NCBI GenBank assembly: GCA_002917775.1
Contig: KZ627157.1
Coordinates: 842,365 to 906,364 of the forward strand
DNA length: 64,000 nt
Direction of reading: 5' to 3'
DNA from: Glaciozyma antarctica PI12
Lineage: Eukaryota > Basidiomycota > Microbotryomycetes > Kriegeriales > Camptobasidiaceae
The position numbers were made by a program, and so were the translations under genes. The notes below the pieces were generated by a model. It was not told the DNA's origin. It worked only from the letters and a program-made list of their open reading frames with translations, and did no database searches. Of the stretch, positions 54,660-64,000 are shown one piece after another. Position 1 is the stretch's first letter; every line of letters starts with the position of its first letter.

Positions 54660-57193
54660 ATGACCTCTCGCTCCTCGACCAACGGCTCCGACCACAAGGA
54701 GGAACCCTCCAAGGAGCTCTTCGTCTCCAACGCCAACGACGTGGACGCTGCTGCTGTGGCTACCGCCGCCGTGAGTGGCATGCACATCTCCAAGGAAGAA
54801 GGTGCCCGTCTCGTACGCAAGATCGACTCGTGGATTCTCCCTCTTCTCTGCATCACGTACACTATCCAGGTCCGCCATCTCAGTCTCACCCGCTCAGAAC
54901 GGCTCCCGCTGACCTTTGATCCACGTGCAGTTCCTCGACAAGACTTCTCTCGCGTATGCAAGGTACGTCGCTTCACTTCGCGGTTTTGCAGGCGCCTCTC
55001 GCTCACCTTAGCTTCTCTCGCAGCATCATGGGTATCCGGCAAGACAACAACCTCTCGCTCTCCGAGTGTGAGTACTCGCAGGACGTTCACAGTAACTGCC
55101 TGCTGACACCCTCCTTTCCTTTCAGACTCTTGGCTGTCGAGCATCTTCTGTGCGTATTTCCCTCCCCGCACCCTCAGACTCTCCTTCGCACTCGCCCAAA
55201 CTCGCCTCGCCTTGTCATAGTCAAGCACCTGCTGATGCGTTGCTCTCCCACAGATGTCGCTTTCCTTGTTGGAGAGTGGCCAACGAACTACGCGCTTCAG
55301 CGCCTACCTCTCGCCAAGTGGACTTCGGCAAACGTTTTTATCTGGGGAGGTGAGCCGCTCCTCGCCTTCGCTGAAGATCCTGCAGCTTACCCGTTCCTCC
55401 TCCAGCGGTACTTGCGACCACTGCAGCTACTACCGACTTCAAGGGACTGATGGTTGTTCGATTGTAAGTCCTTCGCTGCCGAGTGTCGAGGCGAAGCTCA
55501 TGCGCATTCTTCAACAGCTTCCTCGGTCTCTTCGAGTCCTGCATTACCCCCGCCTTTGCTCTCGTTACGAGCCAATGGTACCTCAAGTCCGAGCAAGGAA
55601 CTCGCACCGGTTCGCCGTCTTTCTCACTCTGCGTCGCTCTCTCTCGCACGGCTGTCCTGACCTTCGATTTCCCTTGACAGGCATCTGGTTCTCCTGCAAC
55701 GCTCTCAGCCAGATCCTCGGTTCCGCACTCGCCTACGGCTTTGCCAAGACCGACCTCCGTGGCGACTTTGCCATCGCTGCGTGGAAGGTTTTGTTCATCT
55801 TCCTCGGAGCGCTAACGATGGCGATTGGCGTGCTCCTCTACTTCCTTCTTCCCGACTCGCCGCTCAACGCTCGCTTCCTCAACGCGGACGAGAAGGTCAT
55901 GGCCGTCGAGCGAATTCGCTCCAACAACCAGGGAATCGGCAACAAGGTGTGTGTGTTTCTGTTTCTATCGTCGGCGGGGTGGCAGTCACACAGGGACAGC
56001 TAGCTTAAGTGTGGCGACAGAGACCGCTCGTTTGCTCGGCCGCTAATCGTGCTTTTTCTTCGCGCAGGCATGGAAGATGTACCAGTGCAAGTTCGCTCTC
56101 GCGGATCCCCCTCGTGAGTAGCACTTCCTGCCTGTCCTTTCAGCACGTCGTTGACCACATCTCTCTCTTTAGACGTGGCTCTACTGCATCGTTGCCCTCG
56201 CCCTGAACATCCCGAACGGCGGCTTTACCAAGTACGCACCCCTGTATCTCTCCTCTGCGTTATACACACCTCTCATGCAGCTTCTCCACAGTTTTTTTGC
56301 GATCCTTATCCAAAGCTTTGGGTTTTCGAGGCTTGACTCGCTGCTGTACGGCGCTCTAGGAGGAGCCGTGGTCCTCGTTGCCGTCGTCATCTTTTTGCAC
56401 CTCGGCGACCGCTTCCACAAGCGCATCGTCTTCGGCATCATTCCTGGACTCATTGGACTCCTGGGTGTTCTCCTCATTTGGCTCCTCCCGTCGGAGTACA
56501 AGATCGGTCGCCTGATTGGCTACTACCTGTGAGCTTCTCTGCCTACGAGACTTGACGCTGGTCGCTGACATTTCCCACTTTGCAGGAGCGGAGTCACCAG
56601 CGTCGCGTTCGTCGTAACTCTCTCTCTAATCTCGTCGAACGTCGCTGGAAGTACGAAGAGTGAGCACGAGACCTTCGGGAGACGCTCAGCCATTAACGAG
56701 CTATCTTCCTGCAGAAACCACCGTCATTTCTATGTTTTTTGTCGCATACTGCGTCGGAAATCTCATCGGTGCGTGCGAAGCGACCTGCTTTTTCAATCAA
56801 TCGCGAGGCTGACTCTTTCTCCCCCAATCAGGTCCCCAGACTTTCCGCGCGCAAGGTGAGCTCTTCAAATTGCAGTTCCCTCTTTGACGTGAAGGACTCC
56901 TGCTGACAACCTTCCTTCCCGCAGACGCCCCTCGCTACTCTCCCGCCCTCATCACGGTCACCGCCTGCATCGGCGTCGCCCTCTCCGCTCTCCTGGGTAT
57001 CTTGGCCCTCAACACGCGCGAGAACCGTCGCAAGCAAGCTATCATCAACGCGCCTGGCTACGTCGCCCGCGAGAACCAGGAATTCCTCGATTTGACCGAT
57101 CGGTGAGTCGTTCTCGGTACGCCTGTCGAGCTGGCTGGCTGATTCTTTGCCTCTCCCTGCAGCGAGAACCCTGCGTTCGTATACACGTGCTAG
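54660..57193 (+). CDS. MFS transporter, allantoate permease (Dal5/anion:cation symporter) family
   Basis: Plasma-membrane proton symporter for small nitrogenous or organic anions (allantoate, ureidosuccinate, dipeptides, vitamins in known members). Starts at 54660 (MTSRSSTNGSDHKEEPSKEL). Conserved pieces over about twelve exons are RKIDSWILPLLCITYTIQFL, DKTSLAYASIMGIRQDNNLS, EYSWLSSIFYVAFLVGEWPT, RLPLAKWTSANVFIWG, LFLGLFESCITPAFALVTSQ, WYLKSEQGTRTGIWFSCNA, AWKVLFIFLGALTMAIGVLL and YFLLPDSPLNARFL. The second half has LRLIGYYL-type helices, VISMFFVAYCVGNLIGPQTF and a C-terminal FLDLTDRENPAFVY, the usual Dal5-family tail. Twelve transmembrane segments are expected. Neighbours are two amide-type hydrolases. 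Family firm, substrate unknown. Confidence 0.9.
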
Positions 57194-57623
57194 CGGTCTT
57201 GCCTCGTTTATGGTGCTTGGGTGTCGGCTTTGAAGCGAATTGGGGGTGTACTGGTTGGGCGGGGAGGGTTGCGTATTCTGCGATGGAACAGGGCTGGAAC
57301 AAGGCACATTGGCTTTTTGTAGCTCGCGAGAATGCTGGACTCGAACAGCTCAGCGCTCGAGGAAGGAAAGGGCCCGCTGCGGACGAGTCGTGTCCAACTC
57401 CCCGCTTTCCCTCTCTCTCCACGTCTCGCTCCACGTCCTCGCGACGACCCCGCCAACTGCTTCAGGCTCGTCCGAATGGCCAGGCTCTTTCCCCACTCGC
57501 CGGCAACCTCGGAACGCTCACTCGAGTGCGGAAGAGGAAGCGGGCGCCACTGGTACATCCGCCCCGAGGGGCCCTCGCAAGGTGACCCTCTGACCGCCTG
57601 CTCTTCTTCTCCACACCCTCCAC
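57194..57623. other. Intergenic: M20-hydrolase promoter
   Basis: 430 nt between two genes in the same direction. Open frames here continue from flanking exons and show no motifs. No specific regulatory element identified. Confidence 0.45.
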
Positions 57624-59280
57624 ATGCCGCACGCTATCGACGCCCTCTCGTCTATCGACAAGCTGCTGAACGCCTCCGTTAGCGCTGCCATCCGCGACGT
57701 CAGCGAGGAGCTACGCGCCTTGTCTCTCTCCATCCGTGAGTGTTGCTCCGGCTCAACGCCCTCACGCCCTCGCAATAGAGCTGACCATTGGTGCTGTACT
57801 GCAGATGGCAAGCCCGAGCTAGCTTGGGAGGAGCACCACGCGCACGACGCCTTGACCGCCTACATGGCTCAGCAGCCCGGCTTCACCGTCACCAAGCACG
57901 CGTTCGACCTTTCTACCGCCTGGCAAGCGACCTATGGCGACGAGAGCCCGGTTATTGGCTTCAATTCGGAATACGACGCGCTCCGAGGGATCGGTCACGC
58001 CTGCGGCCACAACCTCATCGCCATCGCCGGGTGCGCGGCCGCTATTGGCGTAGCCCGTGCTCTTCGCGAGCATAGCCTTCCAGGTCGTGTAGTGCTGTTG
58101 GGTACGCCGGCGGAGGAGGCGGGAGGGGGAAAGTGCTTGCTCCTCGAGCGCGGCGCGTACGACGAGATGGACGCCTGCTTGATGGTCCATCCTGGACCCA
58201 AGGGAAACGGAGCGAGCGCGATGACTAGCACGTGCGTCGCGGGCGTTACGGTGGAGTACAGTGGCCGTTCGGCGCATGCTGGGGTGAGTGGCGGTGCCTT
58301 CGCAGGCGCGTATTTGAGCTGACATTCTTGACTCGAACAGGGAGCTCCTGAGAAGGGTATCAACGCCCTGGACGCTGCTGTTCTCGGCTACAACAACGTT
58401 TCTGCTTTACGCCAGCAGCTCCCGGATTCGACGCGCGTGCACGGCATCATCTCCGGCGGCGACAGCTGGTCTCCCAATGGTGAGCCGAACCCAGACTGCG
58501 TTCCCTCCCAGAATCAATCTGATGTGTCCCTCTACGTTAACAGCCATCCCAGCCTCTTCCAAACTCGTCTTCGGCATCCGCGCGCCCTCCGCACAAGAGC
58601 TCGCGACCATCATTCCTCGCGTACTCGCCTGCTTCTCCGCCGCCGCTCTCGCCACCGGATGCACCTTCACCGTCAAACGGGAGATCCTCTACCTCGATTT
58701 GAGGCCCAGTCAAGGACTGGCGGACGCTTTTATGAGTTTCGCGACGAAGGAATGGGGAGACGAGGGCTACGAGGTGCCCGAAGGATCGATGAGCGGGGGG
58801 AGCACAGACTTCGTGCGCTAAATCCTCCTTAAACGACGTGGAGCGACTACTTACGCTCTCTTTGCTCCAGGGGAACGTCTCCTATCACTTGCCGTCGCTC
58901 CACCCGATGTTTATGCTGCCCGACGCTTCTGCGGACGACTTTCCTCGTGCGTCTCGCGCTCTCGCACAAAGCCTATCCACCGTCTCGTACGTTAGCTAAC
59001 ACTTGCTATCGCTACCACCACCTGAACAGACTCCAACACCTACGCCGCGACCGCCGCAACATCTTCCGCGCACGATGCCGCTCTTCGCGCAGCCGAAGCA
59101 ATCGCCGTCGTAGGACTCAAGGTGTTGGTGGACGAGGAGTTCAGGAAGCGCATTCGGTCGGACTGGGAGGCCGACATGTTGGCTGTCGGGGGGAAGAAAG
59201 TTCCGGCGCAGATTGATCAGGTCCTGCCGTTCTCGGAGGGACCAGTTGCGGGATCGTTTTGTAGTTGCTCGCACGCGTAG
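57624..59280 (+). CDS. M20-family amidohydrolase (PM20D2/AbgB-like)
   Basis: Zinc-dependent amidohydrolase of the M20D type, which releases amino groups from N-acyl amino acids or unusual dipeptides. The ATG at 57624 starts MPHAIDALSSIDKLLNASVS. The core motifs are complete: HGKPELAWEEHHAHDAL, IGFNSEYDALRGIGHACGHN (catalytic and metal residues), LLGTPAEEAGGGKCLLLERG (catalytic Glu), MVHPGPKG, EYSGRSAHAGGAPEKGINAL (dimerisation-domain signature), GGDSWSPNAIPASSKLVFGI and MSGGSTDFGNVSYHLPSLHP. It ends SFCSCSHA with a short cysteine-containing tail. Six or so exons, clean frames, about 440 residues. Position next to the Dal5-like transporter suggests a joint pathway. Family firm, substrate unknown. 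Confidence 0.9.
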
Positions 59281-59830
59281 ACCTTAGTTTACAATGGATC
59301 CCGTTTTTGAATGAGGAAGCTTTGATTCGAGTGGCCTCAGTCGACGTTGAGGAGCAAAGGTGGCGACGGAGTCCGAGCGCCTGTCTCTTTCTCGAGACTC
59401 TCCTCTGCCTGCCGTTTAGCACGCAAGCTGGTGCGACTGCGGTCTGATCTACTACGCTCCTTCTTTCTCACCCGGCTCACACCTACCACCGCTTCCAGCC
59501 GTGACATTTCGAGAAAGCTCGAAACTCGCACCCCTCGCTCGAGCTTCGCACGTTCTGCTCAACGGGCTTCTCCGAATGGAGTTGAGTTCCTCTGCACGCT
59601 GGTTCCACACTGCTCAGGAACTGGACTTCCTGGTCCTCGAGAGAAGCCAGAGAGGATCTCGACATTTGGGAGGCAGGAACAAGGACTACTCTCCGACATC
59701 TTGCGTTCCCCAGGCTCCTCGAACGCAAAGCACAACATTACACTCTCGAAATAAATCCACCTCTTCTTCCCCTCAACCTATCCCGACCTAATCCCCGTCA
59801 TCGACACCACCTCCTCTCGCCTCGTCTCGC
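59281..59830. other. Intergenic: convergent 3' flanks
   Basis: 550 nt between converging genes (M20 hydrolase and transcription factor). A 135-codon plus frame is present but lacks any family feature. Nothing else seen. Confidence 0.45.
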
Positions 59831-61906
59831 TCAAAAAGATGGGCCTGCCAACTCATGCGCCCCCCACATCTCATGCATATGATTAAGCGCCCAAAACGTA
59901 TCTGCCGAGAAGTCCGTCTCGACCATAATGGGATCGAAGGGGAAGCTCGAGTCGGAGGAAGGAGTGTCGAGGGCGACGGTGCCGAAAGGTTGAGCGGCGA
60001 CGAGGTCGTCGTCTGGCCAGCTTGGGGAGGATAGAGCGGGTAGATCGAGGCCTGGATTTGAGAGAGAAATCGTGTCAGTGAGAGAAGCGCGAGTGGAGAG
60101 CACGGCTCTACGGACCTAGAGTCGCGACGAGCGCGCAGAAATTGCTGTGGCTTGTTGAGGCCGCTTGCCACCTCGTCGCCAGCTTGTTGAGGATGTATAA
60201 AACGATCGCGAGTAGCTCCTGTGCTTCGGCATGCCTCAACTCGTCCCTCGCGACCGCCTGAACGAGAACGTTGCCGGCGCCGACAACGCGAGCGAGGACG
60301 GGCCAGGCGCAGTTGATTTGACGTTGGGTGTCGAGGACGGATTGGTAGTTGAGGATGATCTGGGTGGCGGATCGGACCATGAGGGGGAGGGAGGAGAGGG
60401 CGAGGAGGGGGTCGAGGGAGCAGGGAGCGCGGATGAGGATGCGTTGCCAGTGGTAGCTGATTCGGCAAGAGATTAGCGCGCACTTCGAGAGAGCAAAAAG
60501 ATGAAAGAGCGACTCACTGTGTGGTAGCGAAAGACGAGCCCATCGATGCACTATCCCCAAGCTGCCCTCCGAACTCTTGGATGAACTGCCAGAGCTTCGA
60601 CTCCATCCCCAGCACGAACGACGCGCTCCGAATTTCCTTCTTGCCCGAGTGGGAAGCCACGATGAGCTCCCTCTCGAGCAAGACGAGGCGAACCATAGCG
60701 GGCGAAGCGATCCCGCCATCGCCCTGCGCGCTCAGGAGCTCCGAGTCGAACGAAGGTAGAAAAGGCCGCTCGCCTACGAGGCCTGCGTAATAAGTGTCGG
60801 TAAAGACGGCGTAGAATAGGAGGATGCTAGAGCTCGTCTCTGGCGGGTAGGCGGCGGCAGTTGCCTGTGCGAGAAGAGGGTCAACTTCTGCGCGCACGCT
60901 CGTACTCCAAACTCACTTTTCGATGTAGACCCAGCTCCTGTACTACGTAGACGATCTTGCCGACTAAGCTCCTCGTAGCTGCGACCGAGCAGGTCGACAT
61001 CGCGTACAGCTGCAGCACGACGAGTGCCTGAAGCGCCGTGACCGTCGTCGCGCCCTCGAGCAACTTCAACGAATGTCGATAATAGGCGATATCTATCCTC
61101 GGCGAGCTGGGATCGATAGGTGTAGGTCCCTCGGCGCCTTGGACCCGCGAGAAGCTCTCGAGCCGAAACGCTGCGAGGGCGTAGACAGAGAAGAGGAGGG
61201 CGATTTGATCGTCGCCGAGGCTGGCGGGGAGTTCGTGGTGGCGTTGGACGAGCTGGAGGAGGTGGGATTGAGAGAGGAAGGTGAAGAAGCCTAGGACTTC
61301 GCGGGTGAAGATGGTGAGAAAGGACGAGGCTTGGTCGGGAGAGATGTGGGGGAGAGGGGGGAGGGGGTTGGAGGCGAGGAGCGAAGGGTGGGTGTCTTTG
61401 TCGGGCAGGGAGAGCGAGATTGTCTCTGCGCGGCCACAGGAAGGGGTCAGCTTCTCCTCAAGCTCTGAGCAGGTGCTCATCCCCGCACGAGACCTGGCGC
61501 TCGACTACTCACGACCTGTCCTCTCGAGGTAAATCGCCTCCACATCCTCCTCCACCGCCCTAATCCCCACCGTAGCCTTCCCCTTACTCTCCACCTTGCC
61601 CCCAGCCGCCTCCCCCGCCCCTCCGCTCCCAGCACTCCCCACTCCTCGCAACGCAGCAGCAGCTCCCGCCGCCCTAGGTCCCGCCCTCCCAGGCCGCGCC
61701 TTCTCCCTATACCTGCACCCAATCCCCATACTCCTACAGCGTTCACAAGCCGGCGTCTCGCCTGTGCAGCGTGCCCTCCGCGTCCGGCACGCTTCGCACG
61801 CTTTGGAAGCGCGTTTGGCGACGGGCGGCCCGGAGGAGGTAGAGGGCTCGGGCGAGAAGGCGTGGCTGGTGCTGGGGCTGACCTCGTCGGTTGTGAGGCC
61901 TGTCAT
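59831..61906 (-). CDS. Zn(II)2Cys6 fungal transcription factor
   Basis: Likely pathway-specific regulator. The ATG at 61906 (MTGLTTDEVSPSTSH) is followed by the binuclear zinc cluster CEACRTRRARC and CERCRSMGIGC (spacing 2-6-6-2-6), then a basic linker. The middle homology region is fungal-TF like: VLGFFTFLSQSHLLQLVQRH, PRIDIAYYRHSLKLLEGATT, ALVVLQLYAMSTCSVAATRS, LVGKIVYVVQELGLHRK, then AATRS/SILLFYAVFTDTYYAGLVG. The C-terminus is acidic and hydrophobic (SSFPFDPIMVETDFSADTF, ALNHMHEMWG), probably the activation domain. Five exons, clean frames. Three direct 11-bp repeats lie about 270 nt upstream of its ATG. It sits between the amide-hydrolase/transporter trio and the GFA enzyme, so it may control them; that is inference. 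Confidence 0.88.
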
Positions 61907-62457
61907 GCTCGAAAATACGGGGAAGTCGCAGGAGGAGAAGGAGAGAGGGGAACGCGGATATAGCCTCTTGTCCTCCTCCTCTTCGCTGCCACAACAGCTT
62001 GCTGGCACCTTCAATCTGTTCTGCGCCTGAATCGAGAGACTGAACACTCTCGTCGACCTCCCCTCCGCCCGTTCTCCTCGGCTCGAACCGTCCTCGGCAG
62101 CTCTGCAATCCGCTTTCTCCGTCGCGCCCCAGCACCAACCTCGCCTCGCCCTCAAGGCGCCTACTCGCGATGACGGCAAGGTGGTACCAAGGTGGTATCA
62201 AGGTGGTACGGGGAATGCGAAAGCTGGAGAACGTAGCGCCGCAATGGATCCCTCTCGACCTGCCCATCGCCAGTCTCGCTCGCATCAGCTCCGCTTGCCG
62301 CTCTCCGCACTGTGCCACCCGAAGCTCCTCAACCCACAGTGCCGAACGCCTGCTTCGTTAGCTATCTGCTCTCAGCTCTGCTCCGCTAGCCCTCTCGCTC
62401 CTATCCGAACGACGACGACTTCAAGCGATAAACCAATGTTCGTTTCAATTCCCCTAC
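61907..62457. promoter_or_regulatory. Promoter of the Zn2Cys6 factor gene and GFA 3' flank
   Basis: 551 nt with no gene. The notable content is the triple 11-bp direct repeat at 62177-62209. Confidence 0.5.
62177..62209. repeat. Three abutting copies of an 11-bp direct repeat, CAAGGTGGTAY
   Basis: Copies at 62177-62187, 62188-62198 and 62199-62209 are identical except the last base of the middle copy (T for C). The 11-bp period is about one helical turn, so bound proteins would line up on one face of the DNA. It lies about 270 nt upstream of the transcription factor ATG. Operator function is a guess. Confidence 0.85.
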
Positions 62458-63034
62458 TCAAGCTCCAGGCATCGTGTTGACCTGCGTGGCATCTGCGACA
62501 ACTCCAAGGCCAGTCCAGCGACTCTTGACAAAGAGCTCCGTGTCGATAGGGATCGAGCGGAAGTCGGGGAGGTTGCCCGTCTGCGGTTCGTCGCCGATCA
62601 GCCTGGGTTCTGCTTTGAACGAGGGCAGACAGGACGTACCTGGACCGCCATGGCCTCGCCGAAAGCCACAGACTTGTGTGCGATCGCACTACCGCAGGAA
62701 CCGCAAAAGAGGCGCGAGACTACGTTCCCTTCATCAGTCTCGGGATGAAGTGGGGGAGAGGAGGCGACGAACCAGTGTTTCCTGACGCCGCCTTCGAGTC
62801 ATACTGCTTGACGTTGCCGGTGATGCTCACGTCGGTTTGGAGGGGGAGGATGTTGGTGGAGAAGGCGGAGCCGGAGGTGAGCTGGCAGTCGGTGCAGTGG
62901 CACACGATCTGGGAGGCGTGGGTCGACGAGACGGCGACCTTGGTGGCGCCGCAAAGGCAGGCTCCGGAGTCTGCGCGTGAGCAGGTCAGCTTGGATCGTA
63001 CGGAGGTGGAGCCGAGGGAGAACGTACGAGGCAT
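62458..63034 (-). CDS. GFA/CENP-V domain enzyme (glutathione-dependent formaldehyde-activating family)
   Basis: Small zinc protein of the GFA (Mss4-like) fold, a family loosely tied to glutathione adducts and C-S bond chemistry. The ATG at 63034 opens an exon of seven coding bases. Then SGACLCGATKVAVSSTHASQ gives the CxC pair, IVCHCTDCQLTSGSAFSTNI the CxCxxC motif, and LFCGSCGSAIAHKSVAFGEA the last CxxC. After TGNLPDFRSIPIDTELFVKS and WTGLGVVADATQVNTMPGA it stops. The cysteine set for both zinc ions is complete. About 140 residues. It shares a 341-nt promoter with the divergent prolyl aminopeptidase. Family firm; actual substrate unknown. Confidence 0.88.
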
Positions 63035-63375
63035 AGCGAGATAAGGTGGTGTTGGTGTTGGTGCGAAGGGGTGACGGTTGTAATGGAGCGAGTGGTGTTA
63101 AGGGAACAGAGAGCAGAGGAGAGGATCGAAGCAGAAGAGGGGAAGCGAGCTCGCTCTTTCGAGCATGACGCCGAACCGTGGGATAGTCGAGTGGAGGCAG
63201 ATTGAGCCGACTGAGCGCCTGATGGCAGTCTGAGTCACAGGGCAGAGGCAGCACGACTCGGAGGGGGGAGAGGGAGAAGGGGAACTTGGAGGATTGCAGC
63301 TGGCCAAAGTCCGCGGAAGTCTTCGAGAGCAACTCCTCTCTGCGCTCCAGCTCACCCTCTCTCACCTCCACCACC
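63035..63375. promoter_or_regulatory. Bidirectional promoter: GFA enzyme and prolyl aminopeptidase
   Basis: 341 nt between divergent ATGs, GAG-rich on the plus strand. No specific site recognised. Confidence 0.45.
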
Positions 63376-64000
63376 ATGACCTCCCTCTTCGCCGCCATCC
63401 AGCCCTACAAGACGCACCTCCTTCGCGTCTCACCGCTTCACCGGCTCTCTATCAAGGAGTACGGCAATCCCCAGGGCAAGCCCGTCGTCTTCCTCCACGG
63501 TGGACCCGTACGTGTTCACTTTCTCAGCTAGCCTTCTGGTGCACCAGGAGCTAGCGGCAACGACTTAGCTAACGCTATGGTGCAGGGAGGAGGAGCTAGC
63601 GATAGCGACGCGCGTCGTTTCAACCCCACCACGTACCGTATCGTCCTCTTCGACCAGCGAGGGAGCGGGGAGTCAACGCCCGCTTCGTGCCTCGAGGACA
63701 ACACGACGCAGGCGCTCGTGGAGGACATTGAGAAGATCCGCGAGTTCCTACAAGTTGGGGCGGCGTGGCATGTGTTTGGTGGAAGCTGGGGTGAGTCTTG
63801 GGGTGCGTGGGGTGGGGACGCAGCTGATGGAGCTTGCAGGGAGCACACTGGCGCTGGCGTACGCTCAGGCTCACCCCGCTCGAGTCAAGTCCTTAACACT
63901 TCGCGGGATATTCACCGTGAGCTCAGGAGCCGCGTGAGGAGCGCGTGGTGCAGCTGCTGATGACGCCCCTCGCGATGACAGCTTCGCAAGAAAGAGCTGG
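63376..64000 (+). CDS. Prolyl aminopeptidase (proline iminopeptidase), cut by right edge
   Basis: Alpha/beta-hydrolase (S33) that removes N-terminal proline from peptides. The ATG at 63376 begins MTSLFAAIQPYKTHLLRVSP, then SIKEYGNPQGKPVVFLHGGP with the oxyanion HGGPGGG motif completed across an intron, YRIVLFDQRGSGESTP, EDIEKIREFLQVGAAWHVFG, and the nucleophile elbow GGSWGSTLALAYAQAHPARV. The sequence continues LTLRGIFTLRKKEL over an intron to the end of the window; the catalytic Asp and His lie beyond it. Four introns are visible, frames are clean. Confident. A link to the amide-hydrolase block nearby is possible but not shown. Confidence 0.92.

Noticed and set aside
1-64000. tRNA, rRNA, transposon and CRISPR searches by eye
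   Set aside because: No cloverleaf with a GTTCGA-type T-loop and matching stems, no transposase or reverse-transcriptase motifs, no terminal inverted repeats and no spaced repeat arrays were found.

Overview
The window is GC-rich nuclear DNA from a basidiomycete yeast. Very compact genes with many short (about 40-100 nt) GT-AG introns, CTGAC/CTAAC-like branch sites and gene families typical of Pucciniomycotina suggest a red yeast of the Rhodotorula/Rhodosporidium (Sporidiobolales) kind. That placement is inferred from style and protein families, not from a marker gene. Twenty-four genes, one pseudogene and no rRNA, tRNA, transposon or CRISPR array were recognised.

Layout. 1-8.8 kb (minus strand): EXO84 (cut by the left edge), QCR2 of respiratory complex III, a small heat-shock protein, a mitochondrial-type phospholipid scramblase, a decayed phosphate-carrier copy, and MPO1. 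9.1-12.5 kb (plus): an NBR1-like autophagy receptor. 12.9-15.2 kb (minus): a secreted cysteine-rich tandem-repeat protein of the priA type. 16.5-23.8 kb: RPS10, a 124-residue membrane protein of unknown role split over seven exons, MIC60, a mitoribosomal mS45/Bot1-like protein and SDH3. 26-33.5 kb: a PX-PB1 protein facing a Tea4/Bud14-like SH3 polarity protein tail to tail. 34.4-41 kb (minus): an F-box-like fungal protein and a Bqt4-like inner-nuclear-membrane protein. 41.1-46.4 kb: XRN1, beginning with a run of microexons. 46.7-51.8 kb: the LEU5 CoA carrier and a Ca2+/cation exchanger.

52.6-63 kb is a metabolic block: an amidohydrolase and an allantoate-permease-family transporter on a shared promoter, an M20 amidohydrolase, a Zn2Cys6 transcription factor and a GFA-type enzyme. 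This looks like a candidate nitrogen-compound utilisation cluster. A prolyl aminopeptidase is cut by the right edge.

Two themes recur. Mitochondrial genes are abundant (QCR2, SDH3, MIC60, mS45, LEU5, scramblase, carrier pseudogene), and QCR2 and SDH3 both have a TTATTGG (inverted CCAAT) box in their promoters. Several otherwise well-conserved genes change reading frame with no usable intron, once at a run of six G; with an N at 4448, this suggests small indel errors in the assembly rather than many dead genes. Coding spans below run from start to stop codon and include introns.
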